Notes: a model not told the origin generated them from the letters alone. Positions 1-9,002 are shown, counted from the first letter of the stretch. The stretch is DNA of 64,000 nucleotides from Pseudomonas sp. S09G 359 (GCF_002843605.1 NZ_CP025263.1:6251501-6315500), one strand, 5' to 3'. Translations and numbers: made by a program.

Positions 1-312
1 CGAACCTTCGCCGGTTTCCGCCTGGCTGCCGGTGAGCACCACCTGGGCACCCGCGTCACGCAAATAGTCACTGAGCACCGGCAGCGCGTCGGCGCCGGCG
101 GGCTGCTCCAGCACCTGCAACTGTGGCAAGCCCATGCCCAGGTAGCTGCGCAAGGTCGGTTCGTGGATATTGCCAGCGTGCAGCACCTGCAACTTATCCC
201 CAGCCATTTGCAGACCCAACTCGACGGCGCGCGCGTCCTGCTCGGCGCGGCGTGGACGGCCGGAGGTCGGGTGGGCGCCGATGGATACCAGGCTGATTAC
301 ATTCGTGGTCAT
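1..312 (-). CDS. etfB: Electron transfer flavoprotein beta subunit-like protein (cut by window edge)
   Basis: Only the first 104 residues lie in the window; the protein begins MTTNVISLVSIGAHPTSGRP. It resembles the beta subunit of the electron transfer flavoprotein found in the Pseudomonas dimethylglycine operon. Such a protein would pair with the upstream alpha subunit, take electrons from the flavoenzymes of the pathway and pass them to the respiratory chain. I place the start at 312 because AAGGA at 324-320 sits seven bases before it; an in-frame ATG at 318 would leave almost no spacing. The gene follows etfA after about ten bases, so translation is probably coupled. The 3' end is outside the window, so cofactor motifs cannot be checked. 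Confidence 0.85.
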   Translation of the reverse strand, partial: MTTNVISLVSIGAHPTSGRPRRAEQDARAVELGLQMAGDKLQVLHAGNIHEPTLRSYLGMGLPQLQVLEQPAGADALPVLSDYLRDAGAQVVLTGSQAETGEGS

Positions 313-322
313 GACCATATCC

Positions 323-1543
323 TTAAGCTGCATCGCGCTTGGCGCCGTTGCGGTAGGTGTCGACCGCCGCGATCAAGGCCTGCAGGATCGCGGCGCTGTC
401 GCCGATCACCGACAGGTCGGCTCGCTTGATCATGTCGCAGCCCGGGTCGAGGTTGATCGCCACCACCTTGTCGCAGGCACCGATGCCTTGCAGGTGCTGG
501 ATCGCCCCGGAGATACCTACCGCTACGTAAACCCGCGCTGTGACCCAGGTGCCGCTGGCGCCGACCTGGCGATCACGCGCCATAAAGCCATCGTCCACCG
601 CCACCCGCGACGCGCCTTCGGTGGCGCCAAGGGCGGCGGCGGCCTGGTGGAACAGCGCCCAGTCCTTGACCCCATTGCCACCGGAGAAAATGAATTCGGC
701 CTCGGCCATGGGAATCGCCCCTGGGTCCACCGCCACCGCGCCAAGGTCTTCGATACGCGGCAGGCTGCGCGCCAGGCTTGTGGATAACTCCACGGGCAAT
801 ACTTCGTGACGCGTTTCGCTGACCGGTTCGGCACATTCGACGGCGGCCAGGATCAGGCGTGGCAGCGGCCGCGCCAAATCCTCCCGACCCGCACCGGCGC
901 GGCCGATGCATTCCTCGCCCTTGATCTGCCACACCCGGGTAGCCGGGCGCTCCTTGAGGCTGGCGGCAAAACGCCGGCCCAGTTCGCCACCACCACTGCG
1001 GCTGTCGGGCAGCAACCAGTGGCGCGGGTTGAACTGGTTATCCACAGCCCGCAGGCCTTGCACGCGTTGCTCCGGTGCATAACCTTCGAACTCATGACCT
1101 TCCAGTACCAGCAGGCGATCAACGCCCGCCGTGGCGAACGCGCTTTCCTTATGTTCACCAAACACCACCGCCAGTACTGCGCCGTCGCTGCCGGCGAGTT
1201 GCCGGGCGAGGCCAAGCAGGTCGCGGTCGTGGCTGCTCAGGCGGCCACCGACCATGTCCGGCACCACGTTGATGTAAAACGCCGGTGCTGCGATCTGGTG
1301 CAGCGGCAACTGCACTTCCACCGCTGCCGTGCGTTTGGCCGCGCCACCCTGCTGGGCGCCGCTGCGGTCGATGCGCTTGATACCGTTGGGGCCGATAAAA
1401 CCCACACCGTGGACGTTCTTGCGGATAACCCCGTTGGGCCCCATCCAGCTGTGTTGCACCGGCTGCATTGCCGCGTGCAGCGGGTGCAGGCGGTTGCGGG
1501 CGATCCATTCGGCGCGTGGATCGCGGCGGATAATGTCGCTCAT
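323..1543 (-). CDS. etfA: Electron transfer flavoprotein alpha subunit-like protein
   Basis: This 406-residue protein carries the typical C-terminal FAD domain of ETF alpha subunits: VGASG, then GISGAIQHLQGI, then the run leading to NLDPGCDMIKRADL at about residues 330-390. It is longer at the N terminus than housekeeping EtfA (about 310 residues), as is usual for the form encoded with dgcA and dgcB in Pseudomonas. The start codon overlaps the dgcB stop (ATGA at 1543), so the two are translationally coupled. The likely job is to accept electrons released by dimethylglycine or sarcosine demethylation. Family and FAD motif are seen; the electron donor is inferred from the operon. Confidence 0.92.
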   Translation of the reverse strand: MSDIIRRDPRAEWIARNRLHPLHAAMQPVQHSWMGPNGVIRKNVHGVGFIGPNGIKRIDRSGAQQGGAAKRTAAVEVQLPLHQIAAPAFYINVVPDMVGGRLSSHDRDLLGLARQLAGSDGAVLAVVFGEHKESAFATAGVDRLLVLEGHEFEGYAPEQRVQGLRAVDNQFNPRHWLLPDSRSGGGELGRRFAASLKERPATRVWQIKGEECIGRAGAGREDLARPLPRLILAAVECAEPVSETRHEVLPVELSTSLARSLPRIEDLGAVAVDPGAIPMAEAEFIFSGGNGVKDWALFHQAAAALGATEGASRVAVDDGFMARDRQVGASGTWVTARVYVAVGISGAIQHLQGIGACDKVVAINLDPGCDMIKRADLSVIGDSAAILQALIAAVDTYRNGAKRDAA

Positions 1544-3486
1544 CAGTGCACCTCCGCAGGCTCAAGTTTTAGAGGGGCTTTAACCGGCGCAGCGTCTTCG
1601 AGCAACGCGTCGGCCACCAGTTCGGCGATGTCCTTGATCAGCGGGCGCGGTTCGACCACGCCTTCGAGCATCGCGGTGCATTGCGGGCAACCCACGGCCA
1701 CCAGTTCGGCGCCGGTTTCGCGGATGTCTTCCATGCGCATATCGGGGATACGTTGCTTACCGGGAATGTCAGTGATCGGCGCGCCGCCACCGCCGCCGCA
1801 GCAGCGTGAGCGGAAGCCCGAGCGTTGCATCTCCTTGACCTCGATACCCAGCGCGCGCAGCACCTGGCGCGGCGCCTCGTATTCGCCGTTGTAGCGGCCC
1901 AGATAACAAGGATCGTGATAGGTCACGCTGTTGCCCTTGTGCTGGCCCAGGTGCAGCGCGCCGTCACCGATCAACTCGGCCATGAAGGTGCTGTGGTGCT
2001 GCACCACATAGTCGCCGTTGAAGGCGCCGTATTCGTTTTTCAGCACATGGAAACTGTGCGGGTCGCACGTGACGATGCGCGTGAAGCTGTACTTGGCCAG
2101 AGTCTGGATATTGCGCGTGGCCAGCAGCTGGAAGGTGGCTTCATCGCCCAGGCGTCGTGCCACATCGCCGCTGTCGCGTTCTTCCAGGCCAAGCACGGCA
2201 AAGTCGACCTTGGCCGCCTTGAGCACTTTGACGAAGGCGCGCAGGGTGCGCTGGTTGCGCATGTCGAAGGCGCCGTCGCCGACCCAGAACAGCACGTCGC
2301 AGCGGCCTGTGTCGCTGAGCAATGGCAGGTTCAAGTCCGCCGCCCAGTTCAAGCGACCGCCCGGGGCGAAGCCGCCGGGGTTGTCGGTGGCGATCAGGTT
2401 TTCCAGGACTTCGGCACCCTTGTTCGGCGTGGCGCCTTTTTCCAGGGTGAGGTGGCGGCGCATGTCGACGATGGCGTCCACGTGCTCGATCATCATCGGG
2501 CACTCTTCCACGCAGGCGCGGCAGGTGGTGCACGACCACAGGGTCTCGGCGTCGACCAGGCCGTTGACGATCGGTTGGTGTGGGTTGCCGCTGTGTTCGC
2601 CGATTGGCTTGCCAGGATAGGGGCTGCCGGCGAACTTGGCATCGGTGCCGCCGGCCAGGCCGACCACCATGTCCTGAATCAATTTTTTCGGGTTCAGCGG
2701 CTGGCCGGCAGCGAAGGCCGGGCACGCGGCCTCGCACTTGCCGCACTGCACGCAGGCGTCGAAGCCGAGCAGTTGGTTCCAGGTGAAATCCTTGGGTTTT
2801 TCCACGCCCAATGGCGCGGTTTTATCGTTCAGGTCCAACGGTTTCAACCCGGTGGAACGCCCTCCCCCAAAGCGTTCGGCGCGGCGGTGCCAGGCCAGGT
2901 GCAAAGCACCGGCGAAGGCGTGTTTCATCGGGCCGCCCCAGGTCATGCCGAAGAACATCTCGGACACGCCCCACGCCACGCCCACACTCAGCAGCGCAGC
3001 CAGCAGCCAGCCACCGAAGTCGGCAGGCAGAATCCCGGCCACCGGCAAGGTCACCAGGAAGAAGCTCACCGAGAACGCCATGAGGCTTTTCGGCAGGCGC
3101 ATCCACGGGCCTTTTGACAGGCGCGCTGGTGGGTTACGCCGACGCAGGTAGACGAATGTGGCGCCGACAAACATCAGCACCGAGGCCAGCAACAAGGCGT
3201 AGCCGAGGATGCGGTTATGCAGGCCGAAGCCGTGTACCAGGATCGCCAGCAGCGCCGACAGTACAAAGCCCAGGGCGGTGGCGACGTGGGTGTTGGCGAT
3301 GTATTTGTCGCGGGCGACCACGTGGTGCAAGTCGACCATGTAGCGCTTGGGCATGGCCAGCAGGCCGCCCAGCAGGTCGACCTTGGACGCGCGGCCACGG
3401 CGCCACATGTTCACCCGGCGCAGGGCGCCGAGGACGGCGAGGCCCAGGGCGGCAAACAAGAGAATAGGCAGCAAGGTGTTCAACAT
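1543..3486 (-). CDS. dgcB: Membrane-bound Fe-S oxidoreductase of dimethylglycine catabolism (DgcB)
   Basis: The 647-residue protein has about five N-terminal membrane segments (roughly residues 5-180), a ferredoxin-type domain with CVQCGKCEAACP from Cys245 and CTTCRACVEECP from Cys319, and two C-terminal cysteine-rich CCG-type regions ending in RSRCCGGGGG. This is the layout of membrane Fe-S oxidoreductases related to heterodisulfide reductase D and glycerol-3-phosphate dehydrogenase GlpC. In Pseudomonas, dgcB is needed with dgcA for growth on dimethylglycine. It probably carries electrons from DgcA or the ETF to the quinone pool at the inner membrane. Start at 3486 is supported by GGGAG upstream; a longer frame starting at 3507 lacks such a site. 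A REP element separates it from dgcA. Confidence 0.92.
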   Translation of the reverse strand: MLNTLLPILLFAALGLAVLGALRRVNMWRRGRASKVDLLGGLLAMPKRYMVDLHHVVARDKYIANTHVATALGFVLSALLAILVHGFGLHNRILGYALLLASVLMFVGATFVYLRRRNPPARLSKGPWMRLPKSLMAFSVSFFLVTLPVAGILPADFGGWLLAALLSVGVAWGVSEMFFGMTWGGPMKHAFAGALHLAWHRRAERFGGGRSTGLKPLDLNDKTAPLGVEKPKDFTWNQLLGFDACVQCGKCEAACPAFAAGQPLNPKKLIQDMVVGLAGGTDAKFAGSPYPGKPIGEHSGNPHQPIVNGLVDAETLWSCTTCRACVEECPMMIEHVDAIVDMRRHLTLEKGATPNKGAEVLENLIATDNPGGFAPGGRLNWAADLNLPLLSDTGRCDVLFWVGDGAFDMRNQRTLRAFVKVLKAAKVDFAVLGLEERDSGDVARRLGDEATFQLLATRNIQTLAKYSFTRIVTCDPHSFHVLKNEYGAFNGDYVVQHHSTFMAELIGDGALHLGQHKGNSVTYHDPCYLGRYNGEYEAPRQVLRALGIEVKEMQRSGFRSRCCGGGGGAPITDIPGKQRIPDMRMEDIRETGAELVAVGCPQCTAMLEGVVEPRPLIKDIAELVADALLEDAAPVKAPLKLEPAEVH

Positions 3487-3533
3487 GGTGAAGCTCCCAC
3501 AGACCACACAAATCTAAAGTGAAACTGGCCCTG

Positions 3534-3629
3534 AAATGTGGGAGGGGGCTTGCCCCCGATGAGGGAGTGTCAGTTGATACAGCTTTGGCTGACTCACCGC
3601 TATCGGGGGCAAGCCCCCTCCCACATTTT
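3534..3629. repeat. Paired REP palindrome between dgcA and dgcB
   Basis: Two inverted copies of a REP of the type ATGTGGGAGGGGGCTTGCC flank a spacer of about 45 bases. It lies inside the dgc operon, where it could form a stable mRNA hairpin and uncouple levels of dgcA and dgcB. Mobility by a RAYT transposase is known for this class; no such gene is in the window. Confidence 0.92.
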
Positions 3630-3643
3630 TGGCCATGCGCGGG

Positions 3644-5704
3644 TCAGAAATCCTTGCAAAGGCGCAGGGCGTCATAGATCGCGGCGTGGGTATTGCGCTG
3701 CGCCACACAGTCGCCGATGCGGAACAGCAAGTACCCGTCACCCGCCTCGCTCAAGCACGGTTGCGGCTTGATCGCGAACAGCGCTTCGACGTCGATCTGG
3801 CCCTTGTTGCGCGAACCTTCCTTGAGGGCGTAGTAGATGGCTTCGTCCGGGCGCACGCCGTTCTCCACGACCACCTGGTCCACTACCCGCTCCTCTTTGG
3901 CGCCGGTGTATTCGTTCTCCAGCACCGCCACCAGCTTGTCGCCTTCGCGGTAGACCTTTTCCAGCATCATGTCGCCGGTCATGATCACTTCCTTGGGGTA
4001 CATGCTGCGGTAGTAGGTCGGGAACGACGTACCGCCGATGGCCACGCCCGGCTTGATATCGTCGGTGACGATTTCCACCTGGCTGCCCTTGTCCGCGAGG
4101 AAATCCGCCACCGACATGCCGGTGAACTCACAGATGGTGTCGTACACCAGCACGTTCTTGCCCGGCGCGACTTTGCCGTCAAGCACGTCCCAGCTACTCA
4201 CCACCAGGCCTTCAGCGGCGCCCCAATGTTCGTTCTGCTCGACGTTCGGGTGCCCGCCCACCGCCAGCACGACGACGTCCGGACGCAGGTCCAGGATGGT
4301 GTCGGCATCGGCGGCCACGCCCAGGCGCAGGTCGACTTTCAAGCGCGCCAGTTCCAGCTGGAACCAGCGGGTAATACCGGCGATCTGGTCACGCTGCGGG
4401 GCTTTCGACGCCGTGGTGATCTGCCCGCCGATAAATTCCTTTTTCTCGAACAGGGTCACGTCGTGGCCACGTTCGGCCGCTACACGTGCGGCCTCCATCC
4501 CGGCCGGGCCGGCACCCACCACCACGACTTTGCGCTTGGGCCCGGTGGACTTCTCGATGATGTGCGGCACGCCCATGTATTCACGCGAGGTCGCGGCGTT
4601 CTGGATGCACAGCACGTCCAGCCCTTGATACTGACGGTCGATGCAGTAGTTGGCGCCGACGCACTGTTTGATCTGGTCGATCTGGCCCATCTTGATCTTG
4701 GCGATCAGGTGCGGGTCGGCAATGTGTGCACGGGTCATGCCGACCATGTCCACGTAGCCACCTTCCAGAATGCGCGTGGCCTGGTTCGGGTCCTTGATGT
4801 TCTGCGCGTGCAGCACCGGGACCTTGACCACTTCCTTGATACCGGCCGCCAAATGCAGGAACGGCTCCGGTGGATAACTCATGTTGGGGATAACGTTGGC
4901 CAGGGTGTTGTGGGTGTCACAACCCGAGCCCACCACACCGATAAAATCCAGCATGCCGGTGTCGTCGTAATACTTGGCGATCTGCTTCATATCCTCGTGG
5001 GACAGGCCGTCCGGGTGGAACTCGTCGCCGCACAGGCGCATGCCCACGCAGAAGTCGTCACCGACCTCGGCGCGCACGGCCTTCAACACTTCCAGGCCGA
5101 ACTTCATGCGGCCTTCGAAGGTGCCACCCCATTCGTCAGTACGCTTGTTGACCCGTGGGCTCCAGAACTGGTCGATCATGTGCTGGTGCACGGCGGACAA
5201 TTCCACACCGTCCAGGCCACCGGCCTTGGCGCGTTTGGCGGCGCTGGCGTAGTTGCCGATCACCCGCCAGATTTCTTCCGGCTCGATGGTCTTGCAAGTG
5301 GCGCGGTGCACCGGCTCACGCACACCGGACGGTGACATCAGGGTCGGCCAGTTGAAGCCGTCCCAACGCGAGCGACGGCCCATATGGGTAATCTGGATCA
5401 TGATCTTGGCGCCATGCTTGTGCATGGCATCGGCCAGGTTCTGGAAGTGCGGGATGATGCGGTCGGTGGACAGGTTGACCGAACTCCACCACTCCTGCGG
5501 GCTGTCGATGGCCACCACCGACGAGCCGCCACAGATCGCCAGGCCGATACCGCCCTTGGCCTTCTCTTCGTAATACTTCACATAACGGTCGGTGGTCATG
5601 CCGCCGTCGGTGGCATACACCTCGGCGTGGGCGGTACTGAGCACGCGATTGCGGATGGTCAGTTTGCCGATCTGGATCGGCGCAAACATTGCTTCGAATG
5701 CCAT
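3644..5704 (-). CDS. dgcA: Dimethylglycine catabolism flavoenzyme DgcA (TMADH/Old Yellow Enzyme family)
   Basis: A 686-residue protein with an N-terminal FMN-binding TIM barrel of the Old Yellow Enzyme type (residues about 5-345), a cysteine-rich linker, and a C-terminal NAD/FAD-like dinucleotide domain beginning VVVVGAGPAGMEAARVAAER near residue 390. This is the trimethylamine dehydrogenase layout, and together with dgcB downstream it identifies the dimethylglycine demethylase of Pseudomonas. The linker reads CVGANYC from Cys348, with Cys366 following; the second position of the usual four-cysteine cluster motif is Ala351. The start is supported by GAGGA upstream. It lies 16 bases after the DUF5943 gene and is clearly co-transcribed. 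Regulation by GbdR is established in P. aeruginosa; no operator was identified here. Confidence 0.93.
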   Translation of the reverse strand: MAFEAMFAPIQIGKLTIRNRVLSTAHAEVYATDGGMTTDRYVKYYEEKAKGGIGLAICGGSSVVAIDSPQEWWSSVNLSTDRIIPHFQNLADAMHKHGAKIMIQITHMGRRSRWDGFNWPTLMSPSGVREPVHRATCKTIEPEEIWRVIGNYASAAKRAKAGGLDGVELSAVHQHMIDQFWSPRVNKRTDEWGGTFEGRMKFGLEVLKAVRAEVGDDFCVGMRLCGDEFHPDGLSHEDMKQIAKYYDDTGMLDFIGVVGSGCDTHNTLANVIPNMSYPPEPFLHLAAGIKEVVKVPVLHAQNIKDPNQATRILEGGYVDMVGMTRAHIADPHLIAKIKMGQIDQIKQCVGANYCIDRQYQGLDVLCIQNAATSREYMGVPHIIEKSTGPKRKVVVVGAGPAGMEAARVAAERGHDVTLFEKKEFIGGQITTASKAPQRDQIAGITRWFQLELARLKVDLRLGVAADADTILDLRPDVVVLAVGGHPNVEQNEHWGAAEGLVVSSWDVLDGKVAPGKNVLVYDTICEFTGMSVADFLADKGSQVEIVTDDIKPGVAIGGTSFPTYYRSMYPKEVIMTGDMMLEKVYREGDKLVAVLENEYTGAKEERVVDQVVVENGVRPDEAIYYALKEGSRNKGQIDVEALFAIKPQPCLSEAGDGYLLFRIGDCVAQRNTHAAIYDALRLCKDF

Positions 5705-5720
5705 GGCACGGTTCCTCGAC

Positions 5721-6251
5721 TTACAACGGCTTGACGGTGAACAGGCCGTCGTCGTGGCCCTCTTCGGAGCCTCCGTACACTTGCTCGGCTACGGTGCGGA
5801 GGTTGCTGCCGCGGGCTTGCAGAATCTGATCCATCGCGCCGGCAAACCAGCCGGTGAACATGTAGTCCACTTTGCGCCCGACCTTGCCGTACACATAGAC
5901 AAAGGCCGAGTGTTCGAGCTTGACGCTGGCGGTGCCTTTGTCGAGGTCGATGTCCTGGATCTTGAACAGGCCCCAGCCGCGTTGCGACAGGCGCTTCATG
6001 TAGTGTTCGAATACCGCGACACCTTCCAGGCCGTGACATTCGGCTTCTTTTTCACACCAGTGCCAGGCGGATTTGTAGCCGGCCTTGTAGAGGATTTCGG
6101 CGTAGGCGTCAGCGCCCAATACTTCTTCGATACCCATGTGGTTGTTGACGAAGAAATGGCGCGGCACGTACAGCATCGGCAGGGCGTCGGAGGTCCAGAC
6201 ACCGGTTTCGCTGTCGACTTCGATGGGTAATTGCGGGGCGATCTTGGCCAT
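5721..6251 (-). CDS. DUF5943 protein of the dimethylglycine operon
   Basis: This 176-residue soluble protein has no signal peptide and no recognised catalytic motif. Its fold is probably of the 4-vinyl-reductase/heme-NO-binding kind (DUF5943), judging from the pattern around HWCEKEAECHGLEG and FTGWFAGAMDQIL, but I cannot verify this. Orthologues sit in the same place, between the dipeptidase and dgcA, in other pseudomonads. The close spacing (16 bases before dgcA) argues for a role in dimethylglycine breakdown, perhaps as a small-molecule-binding or assembly factor. That role is an inference from position only. Confidence 0.85.
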   Translation of the reverse strand: MAKIAPQLPIEVDSETGVWTSDALPMLYVPRHFFVNNHMGIEEVLGADAYAEILYKAGYKSAWHWCEKEAECHGLEGVAVFEHYMKRLSQRGWGLFKIQDIDLDKGTASVKLEHSAFVYVYGKVGRKVDYMFTGWFAGAMDQILQARGSNLRTVAEQVYGGSEEGHDDGLFTVKPL

Positions 6252-6306
6252 GGAAACTTAACTCCAGAAAATTCGTTGTGATGATGTTCCGCAGTCGTGC
6301 GGTGGC

Positions 6307-7284
6307 TTACTCGCCCCAAACGTCTTTCAAGACGTTGACCCAGTTCTCGCCCATGATCTTGCGCACCACGCGCTCGCTGTGGCCGCGTTTGAGCAGGGTC
6401 TCGGTGAGGTTGGGAAACTCGCCCACGGTGCGGATGCCCAGCGGGTTGATGATCTTGCCGAAGCTGGTCAGGCGGCGGGCGTAGCCCTTGTCATGGGTCA
6501 GCATTTCGAAGAAATCCTGGCCATGGCCCTGGGTAAAGTCGGTGCCGATGCCGATGGCGTCTTCGCCAACGATGTTCATGGTGTATTCGATGGCTTCGGC
6601 GTAGTCGTCGATGGTCGAATCGATGCCCTTGGCCAGGAACGGCGCAAACATGGTCACGCCGACAAAGCCGCCGTGGTCGGCGATGAACTTCAGCTCTTCA
6701 TCGGACTTGTTGCGCGGGTGCTCTTTGAGCCCGGACGGCAGGCAGTGGGAGTAGCACACCGGTTTTTTCGATTCGAGGATGACTTCTTCGCTGGTCTTGG
6801 AGCCGACGTGGGACAGGTCGCACATGATGCCGACACGGTTCATTTCTCCTACAACCTCACGGCCAAAGCCCGACAGGCCGCCGTCGCGCTCGTAGCAACC
6901 GGTACCGACGAGGTTCTGGGTGTTGTAGCACATCTGCACCACACCGACGCCGAGCTGCTTGAAGATCTCGACATAACCGAGCTGGTCTTCAAAGGCATGG
7001 GCGTTCTGGAAGCCGAAGATGATGCCGGTCTTGCCTTGTTCCTTGGCTTTGCGGATATCTGCGGTGGTTTTCACCGGGATAACCAGGTCGCTGTTCTCAC
7101 GGATCAAGGTCTGGCTGGCCACAATATTGTTAATGGTGGCCTGGAAGCCTTCCCACACCGACACGGTGCAGTTGGCGGCGGTGAGGCCACCTTTGCGCAT
7201 GTCCTCGAACAGGTCGCGGTTCCACTTGGCAATAATCAGCCCGTCGATAACGATGCTGTCGGCGTGCAATTCGGCTGGGCTCAT
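6307..7284 (-). CDS. Renal dipeptidase-family zinc peptidase heading the dimethylglycine operon
   Basis: The 325-residue protein belongs to the membrane dipeptidase (peptidase M19) family. Features include the N-terminal IVIDGLIIAKWN segment, the internal GVGVVQMCYNTQN strand, the CDLSHVGSKTSEEV region with a metal-ligand histidine, and YSHCLPSGLKEHPRNKSDE. It lacks a signal peptide, so it should be cytoplasmic. I chose the start at 7284 (MSPAELHADS) because AAGGGGA lies just upstream and because this gives the family length; the reading frame extends to 7530 but the extra part is not protein-like. It is the first gene of the dgc operon. Its substrate is unknown; a role in amino acid or N-methyl peptide salvage is only suggested by its neighbours. 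Confidence 0.88.
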   Translation of the reverse strand: MSPAELHADSIVIDGLIIAKWNRDLFEDMRKGGLTAANCTVSVWEGFQATINNIVASQTLIRENSDLVIPVKTTADIRKAKEQGKTGIIFGFQNAHAFEDQLGYVEIFKQLGVGVVQMCYNTQNLVGTGCYERDGGLSGFGREVVGEMNRVGIMCDLSHVGSKTSEEVILESKKPVCYSHCLPSGLKEHPRNKSDEELKFIADHGGFVGVTMFAPFLAKGIDSTIDDYAEAIEYTMNIVGEDAIGIGTDFTQGHGQDFFEMLTHDKGYARRLTSFGKIINPLGIRTVGEFPNLTETLLKRGHSERVVRKIMGENWVNVLKDVWGE

Positions 7285-7502
7285 CAGGCGTCCCCTTATT
7301 GGCGATTCATGCGCCGAATCGTCTGCCGGCGCTTTGGGGCCAGCATATGCCCAGGGGCTGAACGGACCGGGTGCAAAAACGACAGGGGAATTGCCGAAAG
7401 CGTCAATCCGCGACAAAGGCTGCGTAGACATGCCTGACGGGCGACTGTTCTTTGTCTTACGCTTGAGCCAGAATTCCGCATCACCTGATATGAGACGGCG
7501 CA

Positions 7503-7904
7503 ATGAAATCGATTTTCCTGGCTTTGGCACTCATCGCAACGGGCGTCCACGCGGCCGAAGACACCGACAGCACGCCGTGCGATGGCATCGAAAACGACAA
7601 GCAAACCCTGGAATGCGCCACCTACAACAAAACCACCGCTGAGCAATTGCTCAAGGATAACTATCAGGGCCTGCTGGAACGCATGGGTTCGACCTATGGC
7701 AGCGACAAGACCAAGCTGGCCGACATTACCGCTCGTCTGAAGGATGCCCAGCAGAAATGGGAAAAACTGCGCGACGCCGATTGCGCGGTAGACACCTTCC
7801 CGGCCGTGACCGGCACCAAGGCCTATGCCATTGCGCAGAATGATTGCCTGGCGCGAATGAGTGATGAGCGGTCGGAGTTTTTGGAGTCGATCGGGCAGGA
7901 ATAA
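7503..7904 (+). CDS. Secreted LprI-like (DUF1311) protein
   Basis: A 133-residue protein with a clear signal peptide (MKSIFLALALIATGVHA) and a mature part containing four spaced cysteines (CDGIEND, ECATYN, DCAVDT, NDCLARM). That pattern matches the lysozyme inhibitor LprI N-terminal domain, also called DUF1311. LprI of Mycobacterium inhibits lysozyme, but most proteobacterial members have no demonstrated activity. It is divergent from the dgc operon and 41 bases before the DUF3010 gene, so the two may share a promoter. Periplasmic location is predicted; function is open. Confidence 0.8.
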   Translation: MKSIFLALALIATGVHAAEDTDSTPCDGIENDKQTLECATYNKTTAEQLLKDNYQGLLERMGSTYGSDKTKLADITARLKDAQQKWEKLRDADCAVDTFPAVTGTKAYAIAQNDCLARMSDERSEFLESIGQE

Positions 7905-7945
7905 GCGACAATCCCCGCCACTTTTAACCTGAACCAAGGCCATTC

Positions 7946-8362
7946 ATGACTATCTGCGGCATCGAAATCAAAGGCAGCGAAGCCATTATCGCCGTCGCCT
8001 CCCTGGACAACCAGGCGCTGACCCATGTCGCCCTGGCGACCAAGAAAATCGCGCTGGAAGACGACGATGAGGCGGCCAACGTCAAAGCCTTTGCAGCCCA
8101 AGTGAAGGCGTTTGTGCAGGCCAACGCCATCAGCCGTATCGCGATCAAGAAGCGCAGCAAGAAAGGCGAATTCGCCGGAGGGCCAACCACCTTCAAGATT
8201 GAAGGGGTGTTGCAGTTGCTGGAGGGGGTTGAGGTAACTTTGCTGTCGCCGCAGACCATTAATGCGCAGAACAAAAAGCACAATTTTGATCTGCCGGCGA
8301 CACTTAATAAGTATCAGCACGAAGCGTATAAAACAGCCTGCTCATGCTTGATTAAGAAATAA
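7946..8362 (+). CDS. DUF3010 family protein
   Basis: A 138-residue cytoplasmic protein starting MTICGIEIKGSEAIIAV. The opening strand GIEIKGSEA and the later IAIKKRSKKGEFAGG resemble an RNase H/actin-like fold, as expected for DUF3010, but no catalytic residues can be assigned. AAGG stands six bases before the start. The C-terminal end is convergent with the next gene, with only seven bases between stops. The function of this family is unknown. Confidence 0.8.
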   Translation: MTICGIEIKGSEAIIAVASLDNQALTHVALATKKIALEDDDEAANVKAFAAQVKAFVQANAISRIAIKKRSKKGEFAGGPTTFKIEGVLQLLEGVEVTLLSPQTINAQNKKHNFDLPATLNKYQHEAYKTACSCLIKK

Positions 8363-8369
8363 CCGCATA

Positions 8370-8798
8370 TCAACTTTTGACGCAGTATTCCATCCCGTGC
8401 CCACCGCCTTCGTATTGCGGGCCGTAATAATATTTAACAAAGGACACTTTGCCTTCCGGGGTTGGTGTCACTTGGGCGACCGCGACGCCAAAGTCTTTCA
8501 AGGCGGGGTCGGTATGGGCGAAGTAGATGCCCAGCGTATCCGCAGTCCCGGCCGCCATCCCGTCATAGCGGGACTTGTCTTCCAGGGTTAAGGTGAAGGT
8601 GTAGGCGGCGTACTTGCCAGTGCTTTGCTTGGCGTCGAGTTTCATGTCGACAATACCCTTGAAGTTGCCAATATGCTTATCCTGGCCGGCACATTCATAA
8701 CGCCCACTGTAACCGGCCCCAGTAAAAGGTACAGGCGCCTGGGCTGCCCAGACTGGGGTGGTACCGAGCGCAATCACAGCAAGTAATTTCTTCAGCAT
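8370..8798 (-). CDS. Secreted protein of unknown function
   Basis: The 142-residue product has a signal peptide (MLKKLLAVIALGTTPVWAAQ) and a mature domain with two cysteines, one in GRYECAGQD and one near the end in GMEYCVKS, which could form a disulfide. The central part alternates strands (KYAAYTFTLTLED), suggesting a small beta-sandwich in the periplasm. GAGG lies upstream of the start. I do not recognise the family. It is convergent with the DUF3010 gene and is not in an operon with it. Confidence 0.75.
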   Translation of the reverse strand: MLKKLLAVIALGTTPVWAAQAPVPFTGAGYSGRYECAGQDKHIGNFKGIVDMKLDAKQSTGKYAAYTFTLTLEDKSRYDGMAAGTADTLGIYFAHTDPALKDFGVAVAQVTPTPEGKVSFVKYYYGPQYEGGGHGMEYCVKS

Positions 8799-9002
8799 GC
8801 AAACCTCATAGGATTACGTAGTGATGTTCCTGGCGTACGTACTTTCATTTCCAGAGCACTTGGCCAAGAATAACTTTGAGACCCATATGACGTTAGCAGC
8901 TCGTTTCTATTAGTCGTTACCCACAATAGAAAACAAGAAGTTTCCCACACCTTCCGTGATGTTTCTTACAAGAACATGCTGCGCCACAGCTGACCTCCCA
9001 CC

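Noticed and set aside
3629..5335. 568-residue open frame on the plus strand
   Set aside because: It lies antisense to dgcA, is rich in His, Val and Asp as expected of a GC-rich shadow frame, and has no recognisable domain.
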